64,000 bases of DNA from assembly GCF_001528665.1 (NCBI RefSeq), contig NZ_BBYJ01000011.1:1-64000 (forward strand). Reading direction: 5' to 3'. The stretch comes from Microtetraspora malaysiensis (lineage in GTDB: Bacteria > Actinomycetota > Actinomycetes > Streptosporangiales > Streptosporangiaceae). Below the pieces are notes generated by a model. It was not told the origin of the DNA. It ran no database searches and saw only the letters and a program-made list of their open reading frames with translations. Below, in pieces: positions 60,555 to 64,000 of this stretch; the first letter of the stretch is position 1; each line of letters opens with the position of its first letter. The translations under genes were made by a program, and so were the position numbers.

Positions 60555-63500
60555 ACTCCGGCTGATTCTCACCGATCGGCACACCCGGGAGACCGGCGAG
60601 CGGGTGTGTGCGCTGCCGGCCACTCTCGGCCGGGACAGCGGTGCGGCGGCGGTGGTGCTGGACGACGGCGCCGTCTCCCGGCGCCACGCGCGGCTGGAGA
60701 TCGTCGACGACCATCTGGTGATCACCGATCTCGGCAGCTCCAACGGAACCTACGTGAACGACACCCGGGTGACGCGCCGGGTGCTCGTCCCCGGGGATCG
60801 AATGCGCATCGGCCGATACGAGCTGACGTGGACGTTCCTCGATCCGGAGGCGACGGCGCTCGTCGATCCGGACCAGCTGACCGTGCTGCGGCCGGTCGCG
60901 CCGCCGCGCGTCGCCGCACGACGCGTGGTGGAGGCCGCCGAGGCGCACAACCGGCAGGTCGGGCACGAACTCGACGGCTTCCTGTCGCTTGCGCACGGAT
61001 TCCTGCCGGCCGAGCTGCCATTGCCGGCCTTCCCGGAATCGCACCGAGCCTGGGACGAGATGACCGACCGGCTCCCCGGCCTGTTCCGCGGGCTGTCGCT
61101 GCGCCGGGCGTTCGACGCGATGCCGGTGCTCGACGCCCGGCCCGAGGCGTTGCCCGACCGATACCTGCTACGCGCCTCGACGCTGCTCGGCGTTTTCGCC
61201 CACGCCTATCAGTACATGGCGATCGATCCGCCGGCCGCTCTGCCCGCGTCGCTGCTGCGACCGTGGACCACGGTCTCGCGTCGGCTGGGTAAGAAGATCC
61301 CGGCCGTCTCCTACATCGATCTGTTCTTCTACAACTGGCGGCTGCGCGATCCCGCCGGGCCACGGGCGCTGGACAACATGGACCTGCTCGTGCCGACCTG
61401 GAACAACGCGGCGGAGCGGGTGTTCTACCTGGTCACCACCGAATTCGCGATGGGGCTCACACCCGTGCTGGGCGCCATGCTGGATGCGCAGGAGGCCGTC
61501 GTCGCGGACGATCCGGCCGCCTTGGAGAGCGCGCTCCTGGTGATCCTCGACCGGCTGCGGCACGTCACCCAGGCCATCTATCCGAAGATCGATCCCAACC
61601 CCCGCGGCCGCGATCCGCTCGACCAGGTGCTGTGGGCCAAGACGGTCGGCACCGCGGGCGTCCCGATCTTCGACGGCGCACCCAGTCCGAGCGGCACCGC
61701 GCAACCGCAGATCCACGCGCTGGACGCGTTTCTCGAGCGCCGCGATTACGGCTCGCTGGTCGGGCGACAGAGCGTCTACCTCGCCGGATTCTTCCCGCGG
61801 CACTGGCGGGAGCTGGTGGCCGCGTTACGCGAGGTGTCGGTGCGCCAGTACGTCGAGGACACCCGCAACAGCGCTTTGCGCGGCATCTACAACGCCATGC
61901 TCGACGCCTATGTGGGCGACCGCGGCTGGATGGGTCTGCATCGCATCAAGGCGTACGGCTTCCTGGAGGTGGCGTTCAAGGTCGGCCGGCAGGTGACGAC
62001 CGGCGCCCGTTTCACCGGACTGTTCAAGGACCGGACCTGGGACAAGGTGGACGGCGAGCTGGCCGTCGTCCGCGACGAGCGCCGCCCCCCGGTGGGTCCT
62101 CCGGTGGTCTTCGGGACCGCTCGTCGGGGCCGTGTCGTCACCGGAGCGTCCGGCGCCTGGACCTGCTACCTGGAGATCGACGTCACCGGGCAGGGCGTGC
62201 ACCACTTGCCCGGTGACCGGGTCGGCGTGCTGGCCGAGAACGACGACGAGCTGGTGCGCCGCACCGTCGTCGCCCTGCAGGCGACCGGCGATGAGCTGGT
62301 ACGGCTCACCCCGGAGTGGCGAGCGGCGGTGGCCTGCCGGGCAGGCTACAGCGAGGCCGACGTGCTGCCGCTGCGGACATTGCTGCGCTTCGCCCGGCTC
62401 CGGCCGGTCGGACGGGAGGTGGCGAAACGGCTGGTGAAACTGACGGCCGTGGGTTCGTGGCAGCGAGTGGTGGACGCCCGTATGGAAGACCAATGGGAGC
62501 TGTGGGACGTCCTGAACTTGTTGTACGCGGGCGGATACGACGTCACCCGGCTGTGGAAGGCCGATCCGCGCGAGGACGACGCGTTCTGCGCGGTGATTCC
62601 ACCCGAGCCGTTCCGGCTGTACTCGATCGCCTCGGCGCCGCCGCCCGGCGAACCGGCCACCACGCTGCAGTTGGTGGTCGCCGGCCTCGACTACACCTCC
62701 GCCCGGACGCCGTGGTCGTACCCGCGGGAACGGCAAGGCACGGCATCGCATTTCCTGCGCCGGGCGAGCGTCGAGGGCCGGCATCGGTTGTCGCTGCAGA
62801 TCGTCCCCACGCCCCGGTTCCGGCTGCCGGCCGATCCGGCCCGGCCCGTCGTCATGTTCGCGGCCGGCTCCGGGATCGCCCCGTTCCTGGGGTTCGTCGC
62901 GGCGCGCACCGGGTCGGGCGAGAATCGGCTCTATCTGGGGATCCGGACGCCGGAGGAATTCGTCGAACGCACAGACGTGGACGCGGCGGCGGCCGCGGGC
63001 CGGCTGAGACTCTCCGTCGCGTTCTCCCGCGCCGACGCCGCGATCGGATTCGACGGCCGGCGCCATGTCGTCCACACCGGACAGCGGCGCCGGGTGGACG
63101 ACGTGATCCGCGCCGAGGCGGACGCGCTCTGGGAGCTGTTGCGGTCCACCGACGACGGCGGTCGCGGCGCGTTCGTCTACGTCTGCGGCAGCGCGCGGTT
63201 CGCCGTCTCCGTGCTCCAGGCGCTGACCGACATCGTGCCCGGAGACGGACGCGAATTCCTCCGCCAACTGGTGGCCGACGGACGTCTGGGCCAGGACGTC
63301 TTCACCACCTATCTGGGTCACGCGCAGCAGGGGCCCCGCTTCGAGGTGTCGGATCTGGCGCAGCACAACACCGCCGAGGCGGGCTACTGGATGGCGATCG
63401 GCGGCGCGGTGTTCGACGTCAGCGAATTCCTGCACCTGCACATCGGCGGGCCGCACATCATCCGTAATCACGTCGGGCTCGACGCGACCGCGGCGTATCG

Positions 63501-64000
63501 AAAAGTGCTGCACCACGCGCACGCCGAGATCGACGCCCAACTCGCGATGTACCAGATCGGCCATCTGCGCCGGCTGCAGTTCGGCGCGCGGTGGGGCGTG
63601 GTGCTCACCGAGGACGGTCTGCGCGCGCTGCCGCTGGAAGAACTGTTCCGGACCTGGGTGCGGTTCGTGTACCTGCTGGCCGGCATGGAGAACGCGTTGA
63701 CCGCCGACTACGGATTCACGACGTCGGTCACCACTTCGGGCGAAGATCCACGGGAGCTGACGCCCTTCAAGGCGCAGTACGTCCTCGAGGCGCACCGGCG
63801 GTTCCTGGTGAGCTATCTGGACGGACTGGTGCACGAGGATCTACGGACCCTGTGGCAACTCACCGTCGGCTTCTGCGACCCGCATCTGGACATCCGCTCC
63901 TTCGACACCGATCTCGCCGCCATGTCCGCGCGGCCGGATGCCGGGCTGGCCCGGCATTCCGTATCCGCCGTCAAGGAGCTCCTGCTCGCCGGGGACGACT
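60547..64000 (+). CDS. FHA - IDO-like heme dioxygenase - FAD/NAD(P) reductase - cytochrome b5 fusion (3' cut by window)
   Basis: The frame is open for over 1,150 codons to the window end. Counting from ATT 60547: FHA domain, residues 1-98 (G28-R29, S44-x2-H47, N66-G67). IDO-like all-helical domain, about 139-505: F-L-P, S-Y-I-D-L-F-F-Y-N-W, a T-A pair where IDO1 has Ser263-Ala264, and proximal heme His465 in M-G-L-H-R-I-K-A-Y. CYPOR-type FAD/NAD(P) module, about 519-918: R690-L-Y-S-I-A-S, A-G-S-G-I-A-P, Y-V-C880-G. Cytochrome b5, about 950-1000: heme ligands His965 (HIGG) and His989, spaced 24 as in b5. An unrecognised helical tail follows. There is no FMN domain. The Trp-carboxylate Arg231 of human IDO1 seems replaced by Trp (V-L-W), so tryptophan may not be the substrate. 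No ATG/GTG/TTG precedes the FHA core; ATT 60547 with GGTGA upstream is the best start. Confidence 0.88.
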   Translation, partial: MPELRLILTDRHTRETGERVCALPATLGRDSGAAAVVLDDGAVSRRHARLEIVDDHLVITDLGSSNGTYVNDTRVTRRVLVPGDRMRIGRYELTWTFLDPEATALVDPDQLTVLRPVAPPRVAARRVVEAAEAHNRQVGHELDGFLSLAHGFLPAELPLPAFPESHRAWDEMTDRLPGLFRGLSLRRAFDAMPVLDARPEALPDRYLLRASTLLGVFAHAYQYMAIDPPAALPASLLRPWTTVSRRLGKKIPAVSYIDLFFYNWRLRDPAGPRALDNMDLLVPTWNNAAERVFYLVTTEFAMGLTPVLGAMLDAQEAVVADDPAALESALLVILDRLRHVTQAIYPKIDPNPRGRDPLDQVLWAKTVGTAGVPIFDGAPSPSGTAQPQIHALDAFLERRDYGSLVGRQSVYLAGFFPRHWRELVAALREVSVRQYVEDTRNSALRGIYNAMLDAYVGDRGWMGLHRIKAYGFLEVAFKVGRQVTTGARFTGLFKDRTWDKVDGELAVVRDERRPPVGPPVVFGTARRGRVVTGASGAWTCYLEIDVTGQGVHHLPGDRVGVLAENDDELVRRTVVALQATGDELVRLTPEWRAAVACRAGYSEADVLPLRTLLRFARLRPVGREVAKRLVKLTAVGSWQRVVDARMEDQWELWDVLNLLYAGGYDVTRLWKADPREDDAFCAVIPPEPFRLYSIASAPPPGEPATTLQLVVAGLDYTSARTPWSYPRERQGTASHFLRRASVEGRHRLSLQIVPTPRFRLPADPARPVVMFAAGSGIAPFLGFVAARTGSGENRLYLGIRTPEEFVERTDVDAAAAAGRLRLSVAFSRADAAIGFDGRRHVVHTGQRRRVDDVIRAEADALWELLRSTDDGGRGAFVYVCGSARFAVSVLQALTDIVPGDGREFLRQLVADGRLGQDVFTTYLGHAQQGPRFEVSDLAQHNTAEAGYWMAIGGAVFDVSEFLHLHIGGPHIIRNHVGLDATAAYRKVLHHAHAEIDAQLAMYQIGHLRRLQFGARWGVVLTEDGLRALPLEELFRTWVRFVYLLAGMENALTADYGFTTSVTTSGEDPRELTPFKAQYVLEAHRRFLVSYLDGLVHEDLRTLWQLTVGFCDPHLDIRSFDTDLAAMSARPDAGLARHSVSAVKELLLAGDD

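Noticed and set aside
61825-63834. Minus-strand open frame of about 670 codons opposite the IDO-reductase-b5 region
   Set aside because: The plus strand has recognisable heme, FAD, NAD(P) and b5 motifs in one frame; the minus-strand translation has none.

Overview
This window is high-GC actinomycete DNA. Codon third positions are strongly G/C, GTG and TTG starts are common, genes overlap by ATGA or GTGA, and there are DUF222-HNH, ECF sigma, KshA/HsaA/HsaC and Ltp2 homologues. A Streptosporangiales-like host such as Actinomadura is my inference; no rRNA or tRNA gene was seen to settle it.

Most of 3.3-50.8 kb is a steroid (sterol or bile-acid-type) catabolic region in several transcription units. 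Ring degradation: an HsaC-type extradiol dioxygenase, a flavoprotein steroid dehydrogenase, a SnoaL-fold protein and an SDR (3.3-7.1 kb); then KshA with a small cysteine protein, a divergent HsaA, an unrecognised conserved protein and an unusual KstD-kinase fusion next to a KstR-like repressor (16.4-23.9 kb). Side chain: 3alpha-HSD-like SDR, ChsB1, FadA5, SCP-x thiolase, double-hotdog hydratase and thioesterase (27.8-34.0 kb); then acyl-CoA ligases, an old-yellow-enzyme relative and a tightly overlapped block in the order ChsE2-ChsH2-ChsE1-ChsH1-Ltp2-hydratase (36.1-46.8 kb). That last set is the aldolytic propionyl side-chain module known from Mycobacterium. FadD3 (49.3 kb) points to C/D-ring breakdown. 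HsaB, HsaD, KshB, CYP125 and Mce4 are not in the window.

Accessory DNA interrupts this region. There are IS256, IS701 and ISL3 remnants, an orphan murE fragment, a 32-bp inverted copy of part of an AraC gene, a decayed DsbA-like gene, a TetR-MFS efflux pair with two well-formed operators, an ECF sigma/membrane-effector pair, and a small defence islet (an AAA ATPase beside a RloA/RloB, AbiL-type pair). A 300-bp fragment of a glycosyltransferase paralogous to the intact gene at 58.5 kb abuts that islet.

From 50.9 kb onward the content is ordinary actinomycete housekeeping and regulation: a secreted six-cysteine protein, a WYL regulator and epoxide hydrolase pair sharing an operator, an orphan histidine kinase, MarR and DoxX genes, a two-component system, and a GT-C glycosyltransferase.

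The most striking item is the last gene, 60547 to the window end and cut by it. It is one open frame carrying an FHA domain, an indoleamine 2,3-dioxygenase (IDO)-like heme domain, a P450-reductase-type FAD/NAD(P) module, a cytochrome b5 domain and an unrecognised helical tail. It directly follows, and overlaps, a CBS-pair gene. It looks like a self-sufficient, phospho-regulated IDO-like oxygenase in which the mammalian IDO redox partners are fused to the oxygenase.
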